From Permianibacter sp046297695 (GTDB lineage Bacteria > Pseudomonadota > Gammaproteobacteria > Enterobacterales > Permianibacteraceae): DNA of 51,908 nucleotides. The position numbers were made by a program, and so were the translations under genes. The notes under the pieces are model-generated. The model saw nothing but the letters and a program-made list of their open reading frames with translations, was not told where the DNA came from and did no database searches. Of this stretch, positions 1-7,347 are shown in pieces. Location: assembly GCA_046297695.1 (NCBI GenBank), contig JBKBHF010000028.1, forward strand, positions 1-51,908, in the 5' to 3' direction. Each line of letters starts with the position of its first letter. Within the stretch, counting starts at the first letter, position 1.

Positions 1-21
1 AGCAGACTAGCATCCATGGCG

Positions 22-85
22 ACGGCGGTAGTTGGGTGAATGGTTTAGTTTTGGCGAACAAAACATAAACCCTTCTTACCGCCGT
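22..85. repeat. Long-range inverted repeat at window edge
   Basis: ACGGCGGTA at 22-30 is perfectly complemented by TACCGCCGT at 77-85, with a 46-base AT-richer loop. I see no coding frame in bases 1-178. The hairpin could belong to the 3' side of the minus-strand membrane gene that ends at 179, or to a gene left of the window. There is no clear T-tract after either arm, so I do not call it a terminator. Confidence 0.3.
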
Positions 86-178
86 TTCTCTGAATTTTTC
101 ACACTAGGGTGCGATGAACCTTTTAATTTGCCGTGAGAGTGGTACGACCGGCACGAACGCGGGTGGCGTGGGTGTGTC

Positions 179-844
179 TTATTTCAGTTGCGAGAAAAAC
201 CGACGGGCAAGCCACCCTGACGCCAATGCCAATTCGTAACCCAACTTCAGCAACAGCAGCAGCGCCACAGCCGCCCATGGGCTACCGGCCACGCCAGCCA
301 ACACACCGCCAAGCACCAGGGTGAGGTGCAATACCGCCATTCGAAAATAGGGTTCGGTCATCACACGCATCAATGGCAACACGTCGGCGCGCGCGGTGAC
401 GGCATCGGGCGTCACCCCTGGCTCACGCGCTGCAATAACGGGCATCTGATAAGCGTGATGCGTTTGCCACCCTTGCCACAGCAGCCATGCCACCGCGCTA
501 AGCAACGCCCAGCGAAACCCGGTTGCATCTTCGGGTACCGGGCTGGTCGCAAAAAAATCGGAAAACACAAAGAAGCCATGAATAGCTATGAATGCGCCGT
601 AGTGCAAACAGAAGAACGGCACGATAAACCACTTCATCGCGTGCAGCGTTGGGGGCCCCGGTAACGCGAGCAACCGCACTACGTACACGAGGCCCAGCAC
701 CAGATTCTCGTACCAAAACAACTCCAGTACCTGGCCAGCCGTCCAAGCTTCATGCCAAACGGCGTATTGCGCGACGGCGTTACTGACCACCACCAACACC
801 ATCGCTATCAGAGCGTCTGCTCGACTTCCTTCTTGCTGACTCAC
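179..844 (-). CDS. Multipass membrane protein, DUF6498-like
   Basis: This is a 221-residue hydrophobic protein with about six membrane segments, at roughly residues 10-30, 45-65, 70-95, 108-125, 165-185 and 190-210. The stretch FWYENLVLGLVYVVRLLAL resembles the second helix of the DUF6498 family of small bacterial membrane proteins, whose function is unknown to me. The start is GTG (844), preceded by a strong GGGAGG ribosome binding site. No enzymatic motif is visible. It diverges from the secreted 704-residue protein to its right, with about 130 bases between them. The family assignment is from memory of the fold pattern; membrane location is clear from the sequence. Confidence 0.75.
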   Translation of the reverse strand: MSQQEGSRADALIAMVLVVVSNAVAQYAVWHEAWTAGQVLELFWYENLVLGLVYVVRLLALPGPPTLHAMKWFIVPFFCLHYGAFIAIHGFFVFSDFFATSPVPEDATGFRWALLSAVAWLLWQGWQTHHAYQMPVIAAREPGVTPDAVTARADVLPLMRVMTEPYFRMAVLHLTLVLGGVLAGVAGSPWAAVALLLLLKLGYELALASGWLARRFFSQLK

Positions 845-977
845 CGTTCACCTCCCAGCAAACCCGCTGCACTTTACCGTTGCGCCAGCAAACCGCCAAC
901 TCGGGCGCTTGGTTCGTCTCGTGACTTTGGCTAAGCTCTGGCACGCCCCCCCGGCAATCGAAACAGGAAGGGTCAGG

Positions 978-3092
978 ATGACTTCTCTCACCAAACTTAT
1001 TCCGGTTTTGGCGACGACCCTCGTCGGCGTCATGGCCACACAACCGTCAGAAGCCGCCGATGCAGGCAAAGCCTTGAAAGAGGCATGGGCGTGCGCCAAA
1101 ACCACCATCAAAGCGCATGTCGATATCGGTGCCGATCTATTGAAGAAAGGGGAGGCGGTGGCATCGCTTTCCACCACGGCCGGCAAATGCCTGGCGACCA
1201 GCGGCGCCGATCAGGCGGGCTTTGGTATCACCATGGGCGCCCTGACCGCCATCAAGATCGCCGCCCCGTCCTCCTTGCCCAATGGCCAGTGTCTCTCGTC
1301 AGTAAAGAAATCGGTCGCCAAACCGTTTGGCGCTGGCCTTGCGGCCGTGTTGCCCAGTGGCAGCGCCACCGACAAGCTCAAAGCCTTGCTCGAAAGTGAA
1401 ACGGCGATAGATGCCCTTTGGCAGCAAATGACGGCGATTCCGCCGCCGGTCATGACGGCAACCAGTCATGTCGAATGTGCCTGCGAATTTATCGACAAAG
1501 GCGTTTCGTTGGCCGACCTCGGCGCCGTCAGTAAAGCGGTGTCACAGGTCAGTGACACCTGCGCAGGATTTTTGGATGCCGCTGGGCTGGGCTTCATCAA
1601 TGATTTTGGCAGTGCGGCCGTGGGCTATGTTGGCGACACCTACAAAGCCGTTGGCAGCACACTGGAAGACTGGCAAAACATTCCCGAGCCAGCGCCAGAT
1701 TCGCAGGTTTACCACGGATTCTGGGGTGCCTTTGTGCCGGAAATGGCCGGTGTAGCGGTGATGAATCCGGGTGCCAACCTGGGCACGGCGAAATGGCACA
1801 ATGCGACGGGCAGTTGGATTTCCCTCGGCAGCGCTTGCTACCAAACCAATTGCATGCTGGATATGCCCAAGATGTACGACGAATGCGTGCATTACTACCG
1901 CACCCATCGCTTTTCTGATTCGCACGCGCACAGCAAGTGCAGCGAATACCGGCAACGTGCCAGCGATGCGGCCGTCGTGCTCGCCAAACAGTTCAAGGCC
2001 ATCATGGACGTGCGTAAACAATTGCCAGATGCCATCAATAACCGGGTGGAGAGTCATTGGGTCTGGCGGCTGCCCTACAAAACCAGCGCCTCTGCGTACA
2101 GCAAACTCGACAACAACTGGGATCGCAGCGACGCCATACAATGGGCCTATGCCGACGTAATTGGCCAAGCCACCGACAGCAAGTACGGCAAAGCGTGGCA
2201 ATACCAGGCCACGGGACTTTATGCCGCCGCGCGTGATCTGCTCCCCAACGTCGGTTATGACGCGGGTAAAGCCATTGCATTGGCAATCCATGCCGCGGAT
2301 GCCGGTTTTGATCGTGCAACCCGCATGAAATGGCAAAGCGATATGGCCACGCCACGCGAATACTGGATGAAGCGCTGGTTCCCGCCACAGCCCATGACAG
2401 GGCCGTATGGTTGCGAAGGCAGCGGTTACCTCAGCAACCAATGCCAGAAATCCTTGCGCGACGCGTTCGATAAAGTCTGTCTACCCGCCGTGATGGCCGC
2501 GCATGTTGACACCGCGAATGTGCTCGCCGCAGGCGCGCGGATCAAAAATGCCGAAGGCAACTGCCGCTCGTGGCTAGAGCCGATGCGGCAAAAATTCAAT
2601 ACCGTGATGGCTTACAACATCGCCCCCCATCTGAGCGCGCTGTGTGGTAGCTACGGCCCACGCACACCGGAAGCGGAGAAATGCCAGCGGATGGTGCAAG
2701 ACGCCTTCAGCGAATGTGCCGCTGACGCCATGAAAAACAATCAAGGGGTCAGCGCCGTGCAATCCTGCATGAATTCGGCCGAGAGCGGGATCCGTCAACG
2801 GATGAGCCTGGGCCGTCGTATCGAGGCCACCCCCACGCCCAATACGCAAACGACGCCCAAGCTCAATGGCATACCCCTTACGACTCCAACCCCCCCCACC
2901 AGCGACAGTGCGCCGGTTACCCCGGCTGGCCGACCTGCGCCGACCACAGCGCCCACCGCGCCAATCACGCTGCCGGTGCCAGCCGGGCGCACACCCAGCC
3001 CCGCCAACACCCCCAGCAGCTGCCCGGAAGGTGAAACCCCCATCACCAATCGCAAAGGCGAAACACGCTGTGTGAAACCGCGGCAAAACTGA
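978..3092 (+). CDS. Secreted Cys-rich protein of unknown function (704 aa)
   Basis: I do not recognise this family. The start at 978 follows an AGGAAGGG ribosome binding site and opens a clean signal peptide (MTSLTKLIPVLATTLVGVMA, cleavage probably after SEA near residue 27), so it is preferred to the upstream ATG at 909. The mature protein has about twenty cysteines, many as close pairs (ECAC, CYQTNC), which suggests disulfides in the periplasm or outside the cell. The middle is rich in Trp, Tyr and His. The last ~80 residues are a Pro/Thr-rich linker ending in a short segment with two Cys (SCPEGETP...RCVK). It stands alone and is followed by a strong terminator. It could be a surface or adhesion protein, but nothing proves that. 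Confidence 0.85.
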   Translation: MTSLTKLIPVLATTLVGVMATQPSEAADAGKALKEAWACAKTTIKAHVDIGADLLKKGEAVASLSTTAGKCLATSGADQAGFGITMGALTAIKIAAPSSLPNGQCLSSVKKSVAKPFGAGLAAVLPSGSATDKLKALLESETAIDALWQQMTAIPPPVMTATSHVECACEFIDKGVSLADLGAVSKAVSQVSDTCAGFLDAAGLGFINDFGSAAVGYVGDTYKAVGSTLEDWQNIPEPAPDSQVYHGFWGAFVPEMAGVAVMNPGANLGTAKWHNATGSWISLGSACYQTNCMLDMPKMYDECVHYYRTHRFSDSHAHSKCSEYRQRASDAAVVLAKQFKAIMDVRKQLPDAINNRVESHWVWRLPYKTSASAYSKLDNNWDRSDAIQWAYADVIGQATDSKYGKAWQYQATGLYAAARDLLPNVGYDAGKAIALAIHAADAGFDRATRMKWQSDMATPREYWMKRWFPPQPMTGPYGCEGSGYLSNQCQKSLRDAFDKVCLPAVMAAHVDTANVLAAGARIKNAEGNCRSWLEPMRQKFNTVMAYNIAPHLSALCGSYGPRTPEAEKCQRMVQDAFSECAADAMKNNQGVSAVQSCMNSAESGIRQRMSLGRRIEATPTPNTQTTPKLNGIPLTTPTPPTSDSAPVTPAGRPAPTTAPTAPITLPVPAGRTPSPANTPSSCPEGETPITNRKGETRCVKPRQN

Positions 3093-3120
3093 CGGATTTG
3101 TCGGGCCGCTCACGCCCCGC

Positions 3121-3156
3121 AGGGCAGTCTTAAGCCGGTCTTAAGGCTGCCCTTTT
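3121..3156 (+). terminator. Intrinsic terminator of the secreted-protein gene
   Basis: The arms AGGGCAGTCTTAAG and CTTAAGGCTGCCCT form a 14-bp stem (one G-T pair) around a CCGGT loop, followed by TTTTACTTTT. It separates the single-gene unit ending at 3092 from the TlpA/ApbE operon. Confidence 0.85.
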
Positions 3157-3192
3157 ACTTTTGGCAGACATCAACCAATAAGCGGTGTCGCC

Positions 3193-3630
3193 ATGCGGGT
3201 CACATGTCTCGCACTCTTGCTCCTTTTCGCCAATCTGATGCCTGCACCGACGCAGGCGCTTGAGTTGTCGTCTTACCAAGGCAAAGTGGTGTATCTCGAT
3301 TTCTGGGCGTCCTGGTGCAAACCCTGCCGGCAATCGTTTCCGTGGCTCGCCGACATGCAGCAGAAATACGGCAAGGACGGTTTCGTGGTCGTCGCGGTCA
3401 ATGTCGACAAGGAACGCGCACTCGCCGATCGCTTTCTCGCCGACGTGCCGCACCCGTTCGCGATCGAATTCGATCCGGATGGCGAGCTCGCCACACGCTA
3501 TGGCATCGAAGCGATGCCATCCAGCGTACTGCTCGATGGCAACGGCAAGGTCATTGCGACCCACGCCGGTTTCTTCGAACACAAGCGCGATCACTACGAA
3601 AAGCGGATTCGCGCCGCCCTTTCCCTCTGA
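3193..3630 (+). CDS. TlpA/ResA-like secreted thioredoxin
   Basis: This 145-residue protein has an N-terminal signal sequence (residues 1-22, ending PTQA) and a thioredoxin fold. The active site is WCKPC (Cys42, Cys45), and the cis-proline follows Met108 (Pro109 in EAMPSS). It lacks the long insertions of DsbA and fits the TlpA/ResA group, which usually reduces disulfides in the periplasm. It is the first gene of a tight four-gene run: thioredoxin, DUF4266, DUF3570, ApbE. The next start is 12 bases after its stop. A likely client is the C-terminal Cys-Gly-Cys of the neighbouring DUF4266 peptide, but that is inference. Confidence 0.9.
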   Translation: MRVTCLALLLLFANLMPAPTQALELSSYQGKVVYLDFWASWCKPCRQSFPWLADMQQKYGKDGFVVVAVNVDKERALADRFLADVPHPFAIEFDPDGELATRYGIEAMPSSVLLDGNGKVIATHAGFFEHKRDHYEKRIRAALSL

Positions 3631-3642
3631 CCGGAGATGCCG

Positions 3643-3867
3643 ATGAAACGCCATGCCAAGCGTGTGCTGATCGGGAGCCTGATGCTCGCCAGCGCCGGCT
3701 GCGGCCATATCGACGTCAAACCCTGGGATCGCGATCTGCTGGCGCGGCAATCGATGCAACTCGATGCCGCACCGCTCGACTCCGGTTTTGATGATCACAT
3801 TTATTTCAGCAAAGAGGCCTCCAGCGGCGGCCGTGGTTTTGGTGGCGGAGGCTGCGGATGCAACTGA
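3643..3867 (+). CDS. DUF4266 small lipoprotein with C-terminal CGCN
   Basis: This 74-residue protein begins MKRHAKRVLIGSLMLASAGC, a lipoprotein signal with the lipobox cysteine at residue 18. A Gly-rich tail ends in Cys-Gly-Cys-Asn, the hallmark of DUF4266. ATG 3643 is preferred over ATG 3637 because GGAG at 3633-3636 sits six bases upstream. Its last codons overlap the DUF3570 start and also supply that gene's ribosome binding site. It probably sits on the inner face of the outer membrane or on the inner membrane facing the periplasm. No function is established that I know of. The CxC tail suggests metal binding or thiol exchange with the adjacent thioredoxin. Confidence 0.88.
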   Translation: MKRHAKRVLIGSLMLASAGCGHIDVKPWDRDLLARQSMQLDAAPLDSGFDDHIYFSKEASSGGRGFGGGGCGCN

Positions 3868-5210
3868 AAAACATATCCCTGCGCGATCGGCTGGCGCTCG
3901 CCGCCGGTGCCCTGCTCGGCACCGGTGCGGTGATCGCAGGCGACGGCACCGACAACGGTGATTGGCAAGTCGACACCGCCATCCTGTCCTACGCCGAATC
4001 CGATGGCCGGGTCAAAGCCAACGAACCGGTGATCAGTCTGAGCAAGGACTGGGGCGATGAACACATCAGCGCATTCAAGCTGGTGTTCGACTCGCTGACC
4101 GGCGCCTCACCGAATGGCGCCATGGCGGCCAACCGGGCGCAAACCTTTACCGGTCCGTCCGGCGGCAGCGCTTACCGCGCGGCGGCCGGCGAAACGCCGC
4201 TCGATGATTCCTTCCATGATCAGCGCGTCGCGCTGCGCGCCGGCTGGCAGCAACCATGGTCGGACAATTCGCGCGTCAGCATTGGCGCCAATGTCTCGAA
4301 CGAATACGACTTCCAGTCGGTTTCCATCGACGGCAGCTACGCGCTCGACTTCAACCGCAAGCTGTCGACGTTCTCGCTCGGTTTCAATGTCGAGCGTGAC
4401 AACATTGATCCGGTCGGCGGCATTCCGCTCGCGTTCTCGGCGATGCCGGTGCAGGACAGCGAAGGCGAAATCGAAGACGACGCCCTCGAAGGTCGCGACA
4501 GCAGCGACAGCAAGCAGGTGATCGATCTGCTGGTCGGCTTCACCCAGATCTTCAGCCGCAACTTTCTGATGCAGTTCAACCTGTCGCATTCGCAGGTCGA
4601 CGGCTACCAGACCGATCCGTACAAACTGCTGACAGTCGCCGACGCCGGCAACCTGATCGTCAATCCGGATCCGAACAATGACAGCGGCATGTACCTGTAT
4701 CTGTATGAAAACCGGCCGGACAGCCGCAGCAAGGACAGCTTCTATGTGCAGGGCAAATACAGCCCCGGCGAGGATGTCATCGATCTGTCCTACCGCTACA
4801 TGACCGACGATTGGGGCATCAACTCGCACACCGTCGATGCCAAGTATCGCTGGGAGCTCGGCAACGGCTGGTACCTCGAACCGCATCTGCGGCGCTATCA
4901 GCAAACCGCCGCCGATTTCTATCGACCGTATCTGCAAGCCGGCGTCGACACCGATGCCAGCGGACTCGTCGCCCAAGTGGAATACGCGTCCGCCGATCCG
5001 CGCCTTGGCGATTTTGATGCCACCACGGTGGGTTTCAAAGTCGGCAAGGTCTGGGGGCCGGGCAACGAATTTTCGATACGCATCGAAACCTACGAACAAA
5101 CCGGCAACGTCAGTAATGACGCACCGGCTGGCAGCGATCTCGCCGGTCAACCGGCCTTTGCCGACATGACAGCAAGCTGGGTGCAGATCGGCTATTCGTT
5201 CCGCTGGTAA
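3858..5210 (+). CDS. DUF3570 outer-membrane beta-barrel protein
   Basis: The protein has 450 residues and a signal peptide (cleavage near residue 27, after AVIA). The rest is a long series of alternating polar/aromatic strands ending in YSFRW, whose final aromatic residue is typical of Bam-inserted outer-membrane barrels. The overall pattern matches DUF3570. The start overlaps the DUF4266 gene by ten bases; the GGAGG that precedes it lies inside that gene's Gly codons, so the two are translationally coupled. It is likely the outer-membrane partner of the TlpA/DUF4266/ApbE set. I find no flavinylation motif of the (S/T)GA(T/S) type in it. Confidence 0.88.
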   Translation: MQLKNISLRDRLALAAGALLGTGAVIAGDGTDNGDWQVDTAILSYAESDGRVKANEPVISLSKDWGDEHISAFKLVFDSLTGASPNGAMAANRAQTFTGPSGGSAYRAAAGETPLDDSFHDQRVALRAGWQQPWSDNSRVSIGANVSNEYDFQSVSIDGSYALDFNRKLSTFSLGFNVERDNIDPVGGIPLAFSAMPVQDSEGEIEDDALEGRDSSDSKQVIDLLVGFTQIFSRNFLMQFNLSHSQVDGYQTDPYKLLTVADAGNLIVNPDPNNDSGMYLYLYENRPDSRSKDSFYVQGKYSPGEDVIDLSYRYMTDDWGINSHTVDAKYRWELGNGWYLEPHLRRYQQTAADFYRPYLQAGVDTDASGLVAQVEYASADPRLGDFDATTVGFKVGKVWGPGNEFSIRIETYEQTGNVSNDAPAGSDLAGQPAFADMTASWVQIGYSFRW

Positions 5211-5264
5211 CTTTTCAGCGGGACCTACACCGGCACCGGACTCCACACGGGAAGGGAGCAGCGA

Positions 5265-5302
5265 CGACATACCGGCACGGCCTTGGCCGCGCCGGTATGT
5301 CG
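5265..5302. repeat. Inverted repeat between DUF3570 and apbE
   Basis: CGACATACCGGC (5265-5276) and GCCGGTATGTCG (5291-5302) are perfect 12-bp complements around a 14-base loop. The hairpin could slow or attenuate transcription into apbE. No U-tract follows, so full termination is unlikely. Confidence 0.5.
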
Positions 5303-5390
5303 CCTTCGCTGTGCTCGGTTCGCTGTGACAAAAAGCCTTTCTGCTGCCTGCATAATTGCTGCAGGTATAGCTGCTGTCTGTACAGTGCCC

Positions 5391-5418
5391 GCCGTTCGCC
5401 CTGAGCCTGTCGAACGGC
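5391..5418. repeat. REP-like palindrome (CCTGAGCCTGTCGAAC type)
   Basis: GCCGTTCG and CGAACGGC flank CCCTGAGCCTGT. This resembles the widespread intergenic GAGCCTGTCGAA repeat seen in many proteobacterial genomes. It lies in the 269-base gap between the DUF3570 gene and apbE, which otherwise holds no gene I can support. Confidence 0.5.
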
Positions 5419-5479
5419 AGGACTTGCACGCACCGGCAAGCATGCGACAATCGATGCTCACCTGCTACGGAATGTCGCC

Positions 5480-6388
5480 GTGTCACCAGCGCCCTCAGCT
5501 CCCCTGAGTTTTGCCACCGACACCGAACGTGCTCTCGGCATTGCAAGGTTCGGCGCCATGGCCAGCCCCTGTGAAGTGCTGCTCGACAGCTGCGACCCGT
5601 TACTGTTGCAGCGGTGCGGCCAGATTGCCCAGCGCGAAGCGCTGCGCATCGAACAGCAGTACAGCCGCTACCGCAGCGACAACCTGATTTACCAGATCAA
5701 CAATGCCAACGGCGCCGCCGTCACCGTCAACGACGAGCTCGCCAATCTCATCGACTACGCCGGCACGCTGTATGAGTTGTCGGACGGTCTGTTCGACCTC
5801 AGCTCCGGCGTGCTGCGCAAACTGTGGCGGTTCGATGGCAGTGGTCACCGGCCGTCGTCCGCCGACGTGGCGGCATTGCTGACCCGCGTCGGCTGGCACC
5901 GGGTGCGTTGGCAACGGCCACTGCTGCAGTTGCAAGCCGGCATGGAAATCGATCTCGGCGGCATCGGCAAGGAGTACGCGGTCGATCGCGTGTACGAGCT
6001 GCTCGCGCAGCACACCGACTGCGCGTTCCTGGTCAATTTTGGTGGCGATCTGCGCGCCCGCGGCCCGCGCCACAACGGCGACCCCTGGCATGTCGGGCTG
6101 GAAAAGCCGGATCACGATCAGCTGGCGCTCACCGATCTGCCGCTGCAATCAGGCGCGCTCGCCACCAGCGGCGATGCCCGGCGCAGTTTTGTTGAAAACG
6201 GCGTTCGTTACGGCCACATCCTGAATCCGAAAACCGGTTATCCGGTCAGCGGCGCACCGCGCTCCATCACCGTGCTCGCCAACACCTGCATCGAGGCCGG
6301 CGCGCTCGCGACACTGGCGATGTTACACGGCAGTAACGCCGAGAACTTCCTGCACGAACAGGGCGTCCGGTCCTGGTGCGTACGCTGA
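5480..6388 (+). CDS. apbE: ApbE-family FAD:protein FMN transferase
   Basis: ApbE enzymes move FMN from FAD onto a Thr/Ser of extracytosolic redox proteins, using Mg2+. This 302-residue copy shows the family landmarks in order: FGAMASPCEV, QYSRYRSDN, SDGLFDLSSGVLRKLWRF, IDLGGIGKEYAVDRV, FLVNFGGDLRARG and GHILNPKTGYPV. The first available start is GTG 5480; ATG 5558 would cut into the conserved FGAMASPCEV. No signal peptide or lipobox is visible, unlike typical exported ApbE. The motif that normally reads EADALAT is EAGALAT here, so the usual metal-binding Asp is Gly. It is also shorter than most ApbE (about 330-350). It lies 269 bases after the DUF3570 gene and is probably the fourth gene of that operon. 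Confidence 0.88.
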   Translation: MSPAPSAPLSFATDTERALGIARFGAMASPCEVLLDSCDPLLLQRCGQIAQREALRIEQQYSRYRSDNLIYQINNANGAAVTVNDELANLIDYAGTLYELSDGLFDLSSGVLRKLWRFDGSGHRPSSADVAALLTRVGWHRVRWQRPLLQLQAGMEIDLGGIGKEYAVDRVYELLAQHTDCAFLVNFGGDLRARGPRHNGDPWHVGLEKPDHDQLALTDLPLQSGALATSGDARRSFVENGVRYGHILNPKTGYPVSGAPRSITVLANTCIEAGALATLAMLHGSNAENFLHEQGVRSWCVR

Positions 6389-6516
6389 ACGCCGCGCCGA
6401 TGGCGGCGGCCCGCTCCGCACGACACCGTGGCTAAACCGGCGGCATCGGCACCGTTCAAAGCGCCATGTCAGCGTGCCGGCCCCACAATCATCGCCACCG
6501 GACCGGCAGTCGGGGT

Positions 6517-7266
6517 TCAGTTGCGGGCATGTGAAATCTGGAATTTGTCGATGCCTTCAAAACTCATGAGCTCTTTGGAAAGCTCCATGATCGACGCACT
6601 CTTCCGCCCCTCGACCGCAACCACGACAAACTGCCATTGCAACTGACCGTTTTCATAGCTGATCGAAAACGAGCCGCTGGCGAGAATATAGCCGCGTGAA
6701 AACGCCACCCGTTTGAGCGTCTCTTCGGTGGCCTGAAACGTTGGCCGAAACCGCATGACAATGGTCACCGCCGGCCGCGTCGGCAAGCGGCTTTCAATTT
6801 TCGCACCCCACATCATCAGCGAGGCCGACAGCAGCGCCAGCAAAATCGCTGCGGCATAAAAGCCGACACCAACCAGCACGCCTATGGCCGACGACGCCCA
6901 GATCGATGCCGCCGTGGTCAGGCCGCTGATGTTCATGCCTTCTTTCATGATAACGCCGGCACCGAGAAAACCGATGCCGGTGACAATGCCCTGAATGATG
7001 CGGGTCGGATCGGCCGGCAACACGCTGGCGGCGTGCGCACCAAACCATTGCTCCGGATAACCGGCGAGCACAGTCAGTGCGGCCGATGCCATGCACACCA
7101 TGCCGTAGGTCCGCATGCCCGCCGCGCGGCCGTGATAGCTGCGTTCATACCCCACCAGCAAACCCAGCAGCAATGCTCCCGCCAAACTGAGGAACACCAC
7201 CAGATTCACTTGCAGCGCCACCGCTGACCAGTAATTGGCAAACAGCTGATAAGGATGAACGGGCAC
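6517..7266 (-). CDS. MgtC/SapB family membrane protein
   Basis: This 249-residue protein has about five membrane helices in the first 150 residues, followed by a soluble ACT-like tail. MgtC signatures are GLLVGYERSYHGRAAGMRT near residue 37 and GIGFLGAGVIMKEG near residue 100. The start is GTG 7266 behind a GAGGTG ribosome binding site. In pathogens MgtC modulates F-type ATP synthase and supports growth at low Mg2+. In environmental bacteria the role is less clear, and nothing here (no Mg riboswitch, no mgtB) fixes it. It is convergent with apbE and sits upstream in sense of nothing else in its own transcript. Confidence 0.88.
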   Translation of the reverse strand: MPVHPYQLFANYWSAVALQVNLVVFLSLAGALLLGLLVGYERSYHGRAAGMRTYGMVCMASAALTVLAGYPEQWFGAHAASVLPADPTRIIQGIVTGIGFLGAGVIMKEGMNISGLTTAASIWASSAIGVLVGVGFYAAAILLALLSASLMMWGAKIESRLPTRPAVTIVMRFRPTFQATEETLKRVAFSRGYILASGSFSISYENGQLQWQFVVVAVEGRKSASIMELSKELMSFEGIDKFQISHARN

Positions 7267-7347
7267 GAATCACCTCAACACCAAAGCGACCGCAGCGCAC
7301 ATTCCGCACCGCCTGCGATCAAGCGTAGCTCAGTACGGCCATTCCGC

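Noticed and set aside
4107..5546. Long minus-strand ORF (479 aa) opposite the DUF3570 gene
   Set aside because: It is the antisense shadow of a well-supported outer-membrane gene. Its composition (Val/Ala/Arg-rich, no motif) is that of GC-rich reverse reading.
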